Part shown: positions 1-9,202 of the stretch, piece by piece | Numbering within the stretch: the first letter of the stretch is position 1 | Layout: each line of letters opens with the position of its first letter | Assembly (NCBI GenBank): GCA_035509315.1 | Contig: DATJLS010000008.1 | Location: 1-64,000, forward strand | Source: JAKAWQ01 sp035509315 | GTDB taxonomy: Bacteria; Pseudomonadota; Alphaproteobacteria; Acetobacterales; Acetobacteraceae | Reading direction: 5' to 3' | Length of the DNA: 64,000 nucleotides | The notes under the pieces: generated by a model | Seen by the model: the letters and a program-made list of their open reading frames with translations, nothing else | What the model was told of the DNA's origin: nothing | Database searches by the model: none | Translations under genes and position numbers: made by a program

Positions 1-155
1 CCGAGCAATCCATCCAGAAACAGACCCGCGTTCATCGCCGTCCGCTCCTGCGCAAACAGCGGCCGCATCCGCTGCTTCACCTCCCGCAGCGACGATGCCC
101 ACAATTCCAGCGTCGTCTCAATCGACGCAAAGCCCAGCCCAGACTTCTGAATCAT
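1..155 (-). CDS. IS701-family transposase, N-terminal part, cut by window edge
   Basis: About 51 codons are visible, reading leftward out of the window from an ATG at 153-155 (a GTG at 159-161 is also in frame). The peptide contains SIETTLELWASSLREVKQRM followed by RPLFAQER and AGLFLDGLLG. I recognise this as the conserved amino end of IS701-type DDE transposases, which cut and paste their own element. The catalytic DDE residues lie outside the window, so intactness cannot be judged. The family assignment rests on remembered similarity of this N-terminal block. It marks the left flank of the glycogen genes as an insertion site. Confidence 0.72.
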   Translation of the reverse strand, partial: MIQKSGLGFASIETTLELWASSLREVKQRMRPLFAQERTAMNAGLFLDGLL

Positions 156-214
156 GGTCACCCATAGATTCAGACGTCTGGGCGTTTCGCAATAGGAAAT
201 TTACAACTGTAATG
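1..214. mobile_element. Putative end of an IS701-type insertion sequence
   Basis: The transposase begins about 60 bp from 214, which would be a normal distance to an IS end. IS701-type elements are known to duplicate a 4-bp YTAR target, and a CTAG lies at 215-218, so the end could be at about 214. The other end is outside the window, so neither the inverted repeat nor the duplication can be confirmed. The boundary is inference. The stretch 219-301 before the glgB stop holds nothing else I recognise. Confidence 0.35.
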
Positions 215-301
215 CTAGGGGCCAGACCTTGCATTGCCGATCGGCTGCTGGCGTAAGAGCCATCTCCTTCCCTTTCTGCCCATCGCAGTCGCGGCATTGC
301 A

Positions 302-2491
302 TCATTCTGATTTCCAAACAAAATACACGCTGGCGAGAGGCGGTGCCAGAATCGTGGCGGAAGCGGGAAAGCCGTGCAGCGGCTCCGCCTCAGCCCAGAC
401 CTCGCCCCGGTTGCCGAGGCCGCTGCCGCCGTACGAGGTCGCATCCGTATTCAGGACTTCGCGCCATCGTCCCGGGTGAGGCAAGCCGATCCTGTAGCCG
501 GGGCGCGGCACCGGTGTGAAGTTGCTGACCACCGCAACCGGAGGGGCGCCAGGTGCCATGCGGAGCCAGGCGAACACCGAATTGTCGCGATCGTCCGCAG
601 TGATCCAGCGGAAGCCCTCAGGCTCGCAGTCCCGCGCGTGGAGTGCCGGCGCCTCGCGGTAGAGGTGGTTAAGATCACGGATCAATGCCTGTATGCCGCG
701 ATGAAGTGCGTGATCCAAAAGCCACCAATCGAGGCTGCCGGCAAAATCCCACTCGCGCCACTGCGCGAATTCCTGGCCCATGAACAAAAGTTTCTTGCCG
801 GGCTGGCCCCACATGAAGCCGTAATAGGCACGCAGATTGGCGAAACGCTGCCAATCGTCGCCTGGCATGCGGGCCAGAATCGAGCCCTTGCCGTGCACCA
901 CCTCGTCATGCGAGAGCGGCAGGACGAAATTCTCGGTCCAGGCGTAGAGCAGGCCGAAAGTCATGCGATCATGGTGCCAGCGCCGATGCACCGGATCGAG
1001 CGCCATGTAGCCAAGCGTATCGTGCATCCAGCCCAGGTTCCATTTGAAGCCGAAGCCGAGCCCGCCAGCATGGGTCGGCGCTGATACTCCGGCCCAGGCG
1101 GTGGATTCCTCGGCGATCGTGATCGCGCCGGGATTTTCGGCATAAACGACCTCGTTGCAGCGGCGGAGGAAGCTCACGGCGTCACGATTGTCGTTGGAGC
1201 CATCAGGGTTCGGCAGCCATTCGCCGGGGCGGCGCGCATAGTCGAGATAGAGCATCGAGGCCACCGCATCGACGCGCAGCGCATCGATGTGGTACCGGTC
1301 GAGCCAATAGAGCGCCGAGGCGATCAGCACATTCGCGACTTCGCGCCTGCCGTAATCATAAACTGCGGTGTTCCACTCCGTCTGGAAGCCCCGGCGCGGG
1401 TCTGGATGCTCGTAGAGAGCGGTGCCGTCGAAGCGGGCAAGGCCGTGGACGTCGGTCGGAAAATGGGCCGGCACCCAGTCAAGGATGACGCCGAGCCCGG
1501 CCGCATGGGCACGATCAACGAAGCGGGCAAAACCGGCAGGATCGCCGAACCGCCGAGTCGGCGCGAATAGCCCGATCGGCTGATAGCCCCAGGAGGCGTC
1601 GAGCGGGTGCTCGGTGACCGGCAGCAACTCGAGGTGGGTGAAGCCGAGAGCAGTGGCGTAGGGAATCAGCGCCTCGGCGAGCTCGTCATAACTAAGGAAG
1701 CGTCCGTCCTCGCCGCGGCGCCAGGAGCCGAGATGCACCTCATAGGCGGCGAGCGGCCGGCGGCGGGGGTCGGCGGCGCGGCAAGCGAGGAAATCGGCGT
1801 CGTGGAACGGGAAACGGTCGGTGCGCGAAACGACAGAAGCGGTGGAGGGCCGGAGTTCTGCGGCGAACCCGAAGGGGTCGGCCTTCAGCGGCAGCAGCGT
1901 GCCGTCACGAGCGATGATTTCGTATTTGTACACCGATCCTTCAGTGATGTCGGGGACGAAGATTTCCCAAAGTCCGCTATCGATCCGCTTGCGCATCGGC
2001 AGCCGCCGGCCGTCCCAGGCGTTGAAGTCGCCGACCACCGAGACACGGGCGGCGTTCGGTGCCCAGACCGCGAAATGCACTCCATCCGCTCCCTGATGGC
2101 GGCGCGGATGCGCCCCCAGCCGCGCGTAGAGCAACCGGTGCGTGCCCTCGACCAGCAGATGGTCGTCGAGTGGGCCAAGCACCGGGCCGAAGGCGTAGGG
2201 GTCACGAAACTCCCAGGTTCCGCCCGCATTCTCCGCGCGCAGCCGGTAAGCGAAGGGATCGTGGCGATCGGCAAGGCAGGTTTCGAAAAACCCGGCTTCG
2301 TGGCGGCGCGTAAAGGGGGCGAGCTTCGTGCCGTCCTCGGCGAGAAGCCAGAGCGCGCTGGCGTCGGGAATGAAGGCCCGCACTGCGAGGCCAGCGCGGG
2401 TTGCATGCGGACCGAGGATCGCGAAAGGGTCGGCGTGACGGGCCGCGACAATCGCCTCGATATCGCCCGCCGCTGCCTGCCGCTCGCTCAC
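302..2491 (-). CDS. glgB: 1,4-alpha-glucan branching enzyme (GH13)
   Basis: GlgB cuts alpha-1,4 chains of glycogen and re-attaches them as alpha-1,6 branches in the cytoplasm. The GTG start at 2489-2491 overlaps the glgP stop as GTGA. This gives 729 residues, almost the same length as E. coli GlgB, so a longer upstream reading is rejected. An N-terminal CBM48-like part (about residues 120-220) precedes the GH13 barrel. The catalytic trio is visible: Asp in DALRVDAV (D408), Glu in ITIAEES (E461) and Asp in LSHDEVVHG (D529), offset by three from the E. coli residues. It is coupled to glgP, so branching and phosphorolysis are probably co-expressed. No glgC, glgA or glgX is in the window. Confidence 0.95.
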   Translation of the reverse strand: MSERQAAAGDIEAIVAARHADPFAILGPHATRAGLAVRAFIPDASALWLLAEDGTKLAPFTRRHEAGFFETCLADRHDPFAYRLRAENAGGTWEFRDPYAFGPVLGPLDDHLLVEGTHRLLYARLGAHPRRHQGADGVHFAVWAPNAARVSVVGDFNAWDGRRLPMRKRIDSGLWEIFVPDITEGSVYKYEIIARDGTLLPLKADPFGFAAELRPSTASVVSRTDRFPFHDADFLACRAADPRRRPLAAYEVHLGSWRRGEDGRFLSYDELAEALIPYATALGFTHLELLPVTEHPLDASWGYQPIGLFAPTRRFGDPAGFARFVDRAHAAGLGVILDWVPAHFPTDVHGLARFDGTALYEHPDPRRGFQTEWNTAVYDYGRREVANVLIASALYWLDRYHIDALRVDAVASMLYLDYARRPGEWLPNPDGSNDNRDAVSFLRRCNEVVYAENPGAITIAEESTAWAGVSAPTHAGGLGFGFKWNLGWMHDTLGYMALDPVHRRWHHDRMTFGLLYAWTENFVLPLSHDEVVHGKGSILARMPGDDWQRFANLRAYYGFMWGQPGKKLLFMGQEFAQWREWDFAGSLDWWLLDHALHRGIQALIRDLNHLYREAPALHARDCEPEGFRWITADDRDNSVFAWLRMAPGAPPVAVVSNFTPVPRPGYRIGLPHPGRWREVLNTDATSYGGSGLGNRGEVWAEAEPLHGFPASATILAPPLASVYFVWKSE

Positions 2492-5019
2492 GCGCCGGCC
2501 GCTCGCGGCGGCACTGGCTGGCCGTCGGAGGGAACATCCCAGACCTCGGTGGCATATTCGCGGATGGCTCGGTCCGAGGAGAACCAGCCCACCCCTGCGG
2601 TGTTCAGGATACTGGTGCGCCACCATGCTACCGGCTGGCGCCAAAGCGCCGCGATGTCGCGCTGCGCAGCGTAGTACGCGTCGAAATCGGCACACACCAT
2701 GAAGTAGTCATGATGACGGAGTTGATCGACCAGCCCTCGGTAGCGATCGGGCTCGTCGGGCGAGAAGACGCCCGACTCGACGGCTTCGAGTACTTCGGCC
2801 AGCAAGGGCGAGGCGGCGATCACGTCTTCGGCGTCGAGCCCGGCGCGGCGGCGATCCGCCACGGCCTCTGCCTCCAGGCCGAAGATGAACATGTTTTCCG
2901 CTCCTACGCGCTCGCGGATCTCGAGATTGGCGCCGTCCAACGTGCCGATGGTCAGCGCTCCATTCAGCGCGAGCTTCATGTTGCCCGTGCCGGATGCCTC
3001 CATTCCTGCGGTTGAGATCTGCTCGGAGAGATCCGCTGCCGGGATGATCGCCTCGGCGAGGCTGACCGAATAGTTGGGCAGAAACACCACGCGGAGCGTG
3101 TCCCGCACGGTCGGGTCGCTATTGATCACCCGAGCCACGTCGTGCGCGAGCTTGATGATCAGCTTGGCTTGGTGATAGCTCGCCGCCGCCTTGCCGGCAA
3201 ACAGCTTGACCCGGGGCGGCCAGCTGCTCATCGGCAATGCCCGAATCCCGTGATAGAGCGCGATCGTCTCCAGAATGTTCAGCAGCTGGCGCTTATATTC
3301 GTGGATACGCTTGATCTGCGCGTCGAACAGAGCGTTCGGATCGACGCGGATCTCCAACTCGCGATGGATCAGGTCGGTGAGCGCCTGCTTGTTGTTCCGG
3401 CGCACCGCCGCGAAGCGCTGCTGGAATGCAGCATCGGCAGCGAGCGGTCGGAGTTCGGCCAGCGCCTCTCCGCGGTCCAGCACCTCCGGCCCGATCGCCT
3501 CGATCAGGAGTGTCGTCAGTTTCGGGTTGGCCTCGTGCAGCCAGCGGCGGAAGGTAATACCGTTGGTAATGTTGACGATTCGCCCTGGCCGGAGCGCAAC
3601 CAGGTCACGGAACGCCGTCTCGCGCATGAGTTCGGTGTGCAGCGCCGAGACGCCATTCACCCGGTGCGAGCCGAGGAAGGCAAGATGGCTCATGCGCACC
3701 CGCCGGCCAGCATGCTCGTCGATCAGCGAGACGCTGGAGAGCATTCGGTCGTCGTCAGGATGCTGGGCGCGTACCTCGCCCAGATGTAACGCATTAATCG
3801 TGAAGATGATCTGCATATGCCGTGGCAGGAGCCGTTCCATCAGAGGAACCGGCCAGGTCTCAAGCGCTTCCGGCAGCAGCGTGTGATTGGTGTAGCCGAA
3901 GGTCGCCTGGACCATGCGCCACGCCACCTCCCACGCGAGCCCGTGCAGGTCGACCAAAATGCGCATCAGCTCGGCGACGGCGATCGCGGGATGGGTGTCG
4001 TTGAGCTGGATCGCGGTTTTCTCGGCAAGCGAATCGATGCGGCCGAAGGTCTGGAGGTGGCGCCGCACCAGATCCTGCAGCGAGGCGGAGACGAAGAAAT
4101 ATTCCTGCCGGAGCCGCAGCTCCTGCCCGGCCGGGGTTGCATCCGAGGGATAGAGGACCTTGGAGATGGCCTCCGCGCGCACCTGTTCTGCGAGCGCACC
4201 GGCATGGTCTCCGGTGTTGAAGGCATCGAGGCGCAGGGGATCGACCGGATGGGCGGACCAGAGCCGGAGTGTGTTCACCCGCCGGCCGCGCCAGCCCACC
4301 ACCGGCGTGTCGTAGGCGACCGCCTCCACAGTCTCCGCAGGATGCCAGACATAACGCCTCGCCGGCACCTCGGCCGCCGTGGCCGCCTCGATGGCGCCGC
4401 CGAAGCCGATCTCATAATGCACCTCCGGGCGCTTGAATTCCCAAGGGTTGCCGAGCGCCAGCCACTCCTCGGGATATTCCTGCTGCCAGCCGTTCTTCAG
4501 CACCTGGCGAAACAGGCCGTGATCGTATCGGATGCCGTAGCCGTGCGCAGGGATGCTGAGGCTCGCCATGGTTTCGATAAAACAGGCGGCGAGCCGCCCA
4601 AGGCCGCCATTGCCGAGTGCTGCCTCCGGCTCGCGTGCGCGGAGCCGGTCGAGATCGACATCCAGATCGGCAAGTGCCGCGCGCACCGCGGTGGTAAGGC
4701 CGAGATTATTGAGATTGTCCAGCAGCAAGCGGCCGATCAGAAACTCGAGCGAGAGGTAATAGACCCGCTTCTCGCCCTGCTGGTAGGCGGCGTCGATGCT
4801 GGCGAGCCAGCGTTCGACGGCGATGTCGCGCACCGCGGCCGCCGTCGCCAGCAGCCAGTCCCGTTGGGTCGCGGTGGTGCGCCGCTTGGCGGCATGGGAG
4901 GCGAGCTTGCCAAGGATGCTGGCCCGCAATTCGGCTACATTCGCTGACCCGTCCTCGGTGACGGGGCCGTCACCCGCGCGCTGGGCGCGCATCCGTTCCG
5001 TATCAGATTCGAGCTCCAC
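2488..5019 (-). CDS. glgP: Glycogen/alpha-glucan phosphorylase (GT35)
   Basis: This PLP enzyme releases glucose 1-phosphate from glycogen ends. The protein has 843 residues, a normal family length. The PLP-binding segment EASGTGNMKLALNGA places the Schiff-base lysine at about residue 682. Upstream, ALGNGGLGRLAACF, RYDHGLFRQ and IQLNDTHPAIAVAELMR are typical GT35 blocks. It is the first gene of a two-gene unit with glgB, whose start overlaps its stop. The 5' side (5020 onward) has no close gene on the same strand, so the promoter is probably there. Confidence 0.96.
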   Translation of the reverse strand: MELESDTERMRAQRAGDGPVTEDGSANVAELRASILGKLASHAAKRRTTATQRDWLLATAAAVRDIAVERWLASIDAAYQQGEKRVYYLSLEFLIGRLLLDNLNNLGLTTAVRAALADLDVDLDRLRAREPEAALGNGGLGRLAACFIETMASLSIPAHGYGIRYDHGLFRQVLKNGWQQEYPEEWLALGNPWEFKRPEVHYEIGFGGAIEAATAAEVPARRYVWHPAETVEAVAYDTPVVGWRGRRVNTLRLWSAHPVDPLRLDAFNTGDHAGALAEQVRAEAISKVLYPSDATPAGQELRLRQEYFFVSASLQDLVRRHLQTFGRIDSLAEKTAIQLNDTHPAIAVAELMRILVDLHGLAWEVAWRMVQATFGYTNHTLLPEALETWPVPLMERLLPRHMQIIFTINALHLGEVRAQHPDDDRMLSSVSLIDEHAGRRVRMSHLAFLGSHRVNGVSALHTELMRETAFRDLVALRPGRIVNITNGITFRRWLHEANPKLTTLLIEAIGPEVLDRGEALAELRPLAADAAFQQRFAAVRRNNKQALTDLIHRELEIRVDPNALFDAQIKRIHEYKRQLLNILETIALYHGIRALPMSSWPPRVKLFAGKAAASYHQAKLIIKLAHDVARVINSDPTVRDTLRVVFLPNYSVSLAEAIIPAADLSEQISTAGMEASGTGNMKLALNGALTIGTLDGANLEIRERVGAENMFIFGLEAEAVADRRRAGLDAEDVIAASPLLAEVLEAVESGVFSPDEPDRYRGLVDQLRHHDYFMVCADFDAYYAAQRDIAALWRQPVAWWRTSILNTAGVGWFSSDRAIREYATEVWDVPSDGQPVPPRAAGA

Positions 5020-5429
5020 GACCGGCTACTCCACTCCCCGAATCGGGGGCATCAAGTTGCGCCAAGGGTATCCGAGTACAAAGCACTTTTCGCCCGAGCG
5101 CGGCAACCGTTTGTGCCTTGCCTGCGACTTTCCAGGCATCATTGGGGCACGGCTATGATGACCGAATATTGCCGTCTGACTTCTCGCAGCCAGCCTGGAG
5201 GCAAGCGTTTCAGTCGAGCAGACAACGCTGCTTGGGCACGCTTTTCGGCTGTCGGCATTTGAACGTCGTCGTCCACAATCTCTTTATAATCTCTGGCCGT
5301 CATGAAGTTCCGAGGCGGAGGGACGCGGTCTCAAACGTCCTTGGCGCGGACGGAAAACGCCGCCCCTGATCACTTGGCTCAAATCGTGGCATCCAGCGCT
5401 CTCGGCGATGCCATAGGCGATTCGGTTTC
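5020..5429. other. Non-coding stretch upstream of glgP
   Basis: About 400 bp without a recognisable gene. It must carry the glgP promoter, but I cannot pick a convincing -35/-10 pair. Short open frames here give no family-like peptide. The base composition becomes less GC-rich towards 6 kb, consistent with the start of an acquired patch. Confidence 0.4.
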
Positions 5430-5920
5430 CTCCATAATTATCCGGGCACCAGCGCTTCCGATGCCAGACATAGGGCAGCAGTTTACGCTTCGCCACAGCA
5501 TGGATGACCAGTTTATCGGTCACAGGTACGCAGGGTGGTATATTACAACTTGCAATTCGCGCAGCAAATGCCTGAAGAACTACTTCGCCGGCCTCGTGTC
5601 GCGACGGTTCAACGGTGCTCGTGAAAGGAATGTGCCGGCCGCCAAAGCTGCCTCTATTGCGTTGGTGTGATGGCGCATGACCACGCTCACCTCGCGATCG
5701 CTGGGGATGAGGATCATATTGTCGATGCGCGCAAATACCTTCTTCAGCGCAGGGGCATCCTCATAATCCGCAAAGCGCAGGGCGATTCCAGATGGCCGGC
5801 GCCCGCTTGCAGCTTGAACATCCCGGACCATCACGACCACGCTCTGGCCGAGTGACCCCTAGCCTCCAGGACGACGGCGCGCCCCATATGGCCCGAGGCT
5901 CCTGCGACGAGGATCGTTCT
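5430..5920 (-). pseudogene. Decayed NmrA-like NAD(P)-binding reductase
   Basis: Read leftward, one frame gives TILVAGASGHMGRAVVLEARGHS, with the Rossmann GASGxxG motif, and stops near 5850. The next frame continues with VVMVRDVQAA, ALRFADYEDAPAL, NMILIPSD and HHTNAIEAALAAG, which match the typical order of NmrA-like quinone reductases. A third frame then resumes with HIPFTSTVEPSRHEAGEV. At least two frameshifts and no usable start codon are visible, so this is a broken gene. The 3' limit is vague. It was divergent from the ArsR gene at 6001, a common arrangement for a regulated reductase. Confidence 0.6.
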
Positions 5921-6000
5921 GTCACCCTACGGTCCCGCTTGACCAACATATATCCCAATGGTTATATATAAATCAATAGCCAAAGAGTTATCGATCCTGA

Positions 6001-6324
6001 ATGCCGAACGCTCACGATATGCTCTTCAGAACGCTCGCCGATCCCACGCGGCGGGCTCTCTTCGAACGACTGTGCCGCGAAGGAGAGCAGACGGTCGGAG
6101 CTCTGACGGCTCGGGCCGGGGTCTCGCAGCCGGCCGTATCAAAGCATCTTGGGGTCCTGAAGCAGGCCGGGCTGGTGCGCGACCGCCACGAAGGTCGCCA
6201 GACACATTATAGCGCACAGCTCGGCGCCTTGGTCCCGCTGATCGATTGGACAACCCAGATGGCCGGATTCTGGCAAGGCCGATTCGACCATCTCGAAGAT
6301 TTGCTCAAAAGGATGGACCAATGA
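6001..6324 (+). CDS. ArsR-family winged-helix repressor
   Basis: A 107-residue helix-turn-helix protein. MLFRTLADPTRRALFERL opens the winged helix, and GVSQPAVSKHLGVLKQAGLV is the recognition helix region, typical of the ArsR subfamily paired with SRPBCC proteins. No metal-binding cysteine motif such as ELCVCDL is present, so metal sensing is unlikely. Its stop overlaps the start of the SRPBCC gene as ATGA, meaning coupled translation. The AT-rich stretch 5950-5995 just upstream probably holds the promoter and its own operator, shared with the decayed reductase. Confidence 0.88.
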   Translation: MPNAHDMLFRTLADPTRRALFERLCREGEQTVGALTARAGVSQPAVSKHLGVLKQAGLVRDRHEGRQTHYSAQLGALVPLIDWTTQMAGFWQGRFDHLEDLLKRMDQ

Positions 6325-6731
6325 CCAATACTGCGGCCGAAACGCGCTCCGTCGTCGTCGAACGTGAGATACCTTTTCCACCGGAAAAGGTTTGGCGCGC
6401 GCTGACGCAACCGCACCTGATCGAGGAATGGCTCATGAAGAACGACTTCGAGCCCGTCGTCGCCCATCATTTCAATCTTCGCGCAGACTGGGGCACCGTC
6501 GAATGTCGGGTTCTGGAGGTCGAGCCGAACAAAACGCTGTCTTACACGTGGGTAGCCTATGGTCTTGAGAGTGTTGTCACTTGGACTCTCGCCCCTACGC
6601 GAACCGGTACGCACCTGCGCATGGAGCAGTCGGGCTTTCGGCCGGATCAGCAGCAAGCCTACCAGGGCGCCAAGGGCGGGTGGTCGCGGTTCTTTGCAAA
6701 CCTGGAGCAAGCCTTGGCGCGGATGGATTGA
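6321..6731 (+). CDS. SRPBCC/AHSA1-type START-like protein
   Basis: A 136-residue protein starting at the ATG in the ATGA overlap with the ArsR gene. It shows the AHSA1 pattern: VVVEREIPFPPEKVWRALTQ, then EEWLMKNDFEPVV, LEVEPNKTLSYTW and GAKGGWSRFFANLEQAL. These proteins form a helix-grip hydrophobic pocket. Their substrates in ArsR-coupled pairs are usually unknown. The pair is likely a small regulated unit, with the regulator controlling its own ligand-binding partner. Confidence 0.85.
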   Translation: MTNTAAETRSVVVEREIPFPPEKVWRALTQPHLIEEWLMKNDFEPVVAHHFNLRADWGTVECRVLEVEPNKTLSYTWVAYGLESVVTWTLAPTRTGTHLRMEQSGFRPDQQQAYQGAKGGWSRFFANLEQALARMD

Positions 6732-7015
6732 AGTCTGCCGGCACAATTCAAAGCCGGGTGTTTCGTCCCAATGTGTGATGGTGATGTCACGACACCGGAC
6801 CAGGTCTGTCCGCACGTCGGAATCCACGCCGCCGGCATCGCCCGGCCGCTGGGCATCCTCATCTTCCCCGCCGCCGGCGTGGATGCGCACCGGGCGATCG
6901 TTACCTCCGCGCGGGCGGCGAGGAGTCTCGCCGAAACGCCGAAGAAGACCCGCGCGGAAACCATGCATTGTGAAATCTCGTCCGGCGGTTGCGCAGGCGA
7001 GGCCGACGACCCGAC

Positions 7016-7780
7016 TCAGCACTTGTCGTACTCATCGCGGCGGTGCCACCATATGCCCATCTCGTTGCGCCCTTTTGGGGCGCGGTCGAGCCACTGGTAC
7101 ATGCCCCAGAGGCCGTCCAGTCCGCGTGCATAAGTGGAGTAGGTGTGGTAAACCACGCCGGCATCCAGCACGAACGCGCTCATGCCCGGCCGGTCGCGCG
7201 AGTAGGTGGGCGCGTCAGTTCCGCACGTGGCCGCGAACTCAGCGACCGGCTTTGGGGCCGGAGTCGCGTCCATCGCATGGCCACCGCGCCGGTAGTTATA
7301 TTCGACGAGCCCCTCACGCTGTTGCTCTTCGGTGAACGAGACGTTGCAGTCGAAGTTGAAGTCGCTGTCGAGCGAAGACGCCCAGGGAAACGTCCACCCC
7401 ATCCGCCGCTTGTACGCCTGCAGCTTCGCGAGCGGCGCCCGCGACACGGCCAAAAGCGTGACGTCGTGGTTTGCCAGGTGGACGACGAAGCCGTTGAACC
7501 CGTCCGCGATCGTCGAGCAGGACGGGCACCCCGCCGTGTAATCGGGCCCGAACATGAAGTGGTAAACGAGGAGCTGCGAGCGCCCCCCGAAGAGGTCTGC
7601 GAGCGAGGCATTTCCCTCGTCAGTCTGGAATCGATACGACTTTTCGACCCGAACCCAGGGCAGCTCTCGACGTCGCCGCGCCAGCTCGTCGCTCTGCCGC
7701 GTGAGCTCCTTCTCCGCCTCGAGCAGTCCGAGCCGTGCTGCCAGCCACTCTTCACGTGTCCCGGTCAAATGCTTCGTCAT
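7016..7780 (-). CDS. DUF899 family thioredoxin-like protein
   Basis: A 254-residue protein with the DUF899 layout. It opens with EEWLAARLGLLEAEKELTR and RELPWVRVEK, then LADLFGGRSQLLVYHFMFGP, the thioredoxin-like CPSCS motif in AGCPSCSTIADGFNG, HDVTLLAVSRAPLAKLQAYK and a C-terminal RGLDGLWGMYQWLDRAPKGR. DUF899 proteins are thioredoxin-fold proteins of unproven role. The CxxC-like pair suggests a redox job. It is divergent from the helix-turn-helix gene at 7906, with 125 bp between them that probably carry both promoters. Confidence 0.88.
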   Translation of the reverse strand: MTKHLTGTREEWLAARLGLLEAEKELTRQSDELARRRRELPWVRVEKSYRFQTDEGNASLADLFGGRSQLLVYHFMFGPDYTAGCPSCSTIADGFNGFVVHLANHDVTLLAVSRAPLAKLQAYKRRMGWTFPWASSLDSDFNFDCNVSFTEEQQREGLVEYNYRRGGHAMDATPAPKPVAEFAATCGTDAPTYSRDRPGMSAFVLDAGVVYHTYSTYARGLDGLWGMYQWLDRAPKGRNEMGIWWHRRDEYDKC

Positions 7781-7905
7781 CGCTCCTGTTTCCTTCCTTC
7801 AGCCGTCCTTTCGTTTCTCGATATGACCCCGCCGATTGCCGGCCACGGGACAGATTTGGCGCCGGGAGATCGAGCGGTGGGAGTGACAAGTGTGGCGGGA
7901 TTCCG

Positions 7906-9126
7906 GTGGACTCGCTGATCACGGCCGCAGCCCGCGCGCTCGCCGCAGGTGATCCCCTTGGCGCGCTGAATCGGGTCGCCCTGCGCGACGACGCGCCCGC
8001 GCTCGCGCTTCGAGGCATCGCGATGGCGCAGCTCGGCGATCTCGATCGCGCGAAGGCTCTCGTGCGAAGTGCTGCGCGTGCGTTCGGGCCGAAAGAGGCC
8101 GTGGCCCGCGCGAGATGCATCGTCGCCGAGGCCGAGATCGCGCTCGTCTCGCGCAATCTGGGCTGGCCTGCGAAGGTGCTCGACGCAGCGCGTGGGACGC
8201 TCGAGGAGCGCGGCGACCGGGTGAACGCCGCGCATGCACGGTCGCTCGAGATTCGGCGCCTCGTCCTGATCGGGCACCTCGATGAGGCCGAGCGTAAGCT
8301 GGCCGAGCTCAACCCCGCGCTCTTCCCGCCCGCGCTGAGGGCCGCCCACGAGCTGGCCGTTGCGGGGATCGCGATGCGACGCCTCCGGACGAAGACGGCG
8401 CGCGCTGCGCTCGCTCGGGCCGGGAGCGCTGCGCGCAGCGCAGGTATCGCTGCGTTGACGGCGGAGATCGAAAGCGCATCCCTCGTCCTGAACACGCCCG
8501 CGGCGCGCCTGATTGCGCGTGGTGAGGAACGACTTCTCCTGCTTGAGGAGGTTGAAGCCTTGCTGGCGTCGAAGGCGCTCATCGTGGATGCGTGCCGTCA
8601 TGTCGTGCGTGACGCACGCACGGCGGTCTCGCTCGCGAGGCGACCGGTATTGTTCGCACTCGTGCGCGCGCTGGGCGAAGCTTGGCCCGAAGATGTGCCG
8701 AGGGCGACACTCGTCGCACGGGCATTCCGAGCGAAGCTCGCCGATGAATCGCATCGCGCCCGGTTGCGGGTCGAAGTCGGGCGGCTTCGCACGGCGCTGC
8801 GGACGCTGATCGGGGTGAGTGCGACGAAGCGAGGGTTTGCGCTGGTACTACGCCGCGCGCGTGAGGTCATTGTGCTGGCACGACCCGTCGAAGAGGAACA
8901 CGCGGCAGTGCTCGCTTTCCTCGCTGACGGTGAATCGTGGTCGAGCTCGGCCCTGGCGCTTGCGCTTGGCGCCAGCCAGCGCACCGTGCAGCGGGCGCTC
9001 GACTCGCTTGCGGCGGCAGGCAAGGTGCAGTCGTTTGGTCGCGGGCGAGCACGTCGCTGGATAACCCCGCCCGTGCCGGGATTCACGACGACCTTGTTAC
9101 TCCCTGGTCCACTGCCAGGCGATTAG
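7906..9126 (+). CDS. Helix-turn-helix protein with TPR-like helical body
   Basis: The start is taken as GTG at 7906, because the upstream extension is low-quality sequence across the intergenic region. This gives about 406 residues. Most of the protein is alanine- and arginine-rich helical repeats (AARALAAGDPLGALNRVAL, AMAQLGDLDRAKALVRSAAR), resembling a TPR array. The C-terminal about 70 residues hold a helix-turn-helix: ALALALGASQRTVQRALDSL then AAGKVQSFGRGRARRW. It may be a regulator of the divergent DUF899 gene (inference). The GCG/CGC-heavy codon use looks unlike the neighbours and fits acquisition from another high-GC lineage. Confidence 0.7.
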   Translation: MDSLITAAARALAAGDPLGALNRVALRDDAPALALRGIAMAQLGDLDRAKALVRSAARAFGPKEAVARARCIVAEAEIALVSRNLGWPAKVLDAARGTLEERGDRVNAAHARSLEIRRLVLIGHLDEAERKLAELNPALFPPALRAAHELAVAGIAMRRLRTKTARAALARAGSAARSAGIAALTAEIESASLVLNTPAARLIARGEERLLLLEEVEALLASKALIVDACRHVVRDARTAVSLARRPVLFALVRALGEAWPEDVPRATLVARAFRAKLADESHRARLRVEVGRLRTALRTLIGVSATKRGFALVLRRAREVIVLARPVEEEHAAVLAFLADGESWSSSALALALGASQRTVQRALDSLAAAGKVQSFGRGRARRWITPPVPGFTTTLLLPGPLPGD

Positions 9127-9202
9127 AGCAATATCGCTTTGGTGGATCAGGGGACCCAGTGCAGGGCGATCGGCCAAAGCCATATTGATCTAGGATAGAA
9201 AC

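Noticed and set aside
6001..6324. Arsenic or metal sensor
   Set aside because: No metal-binding cysteine motif is present. It belongs with the ArsR-SRPBCC type pairs.
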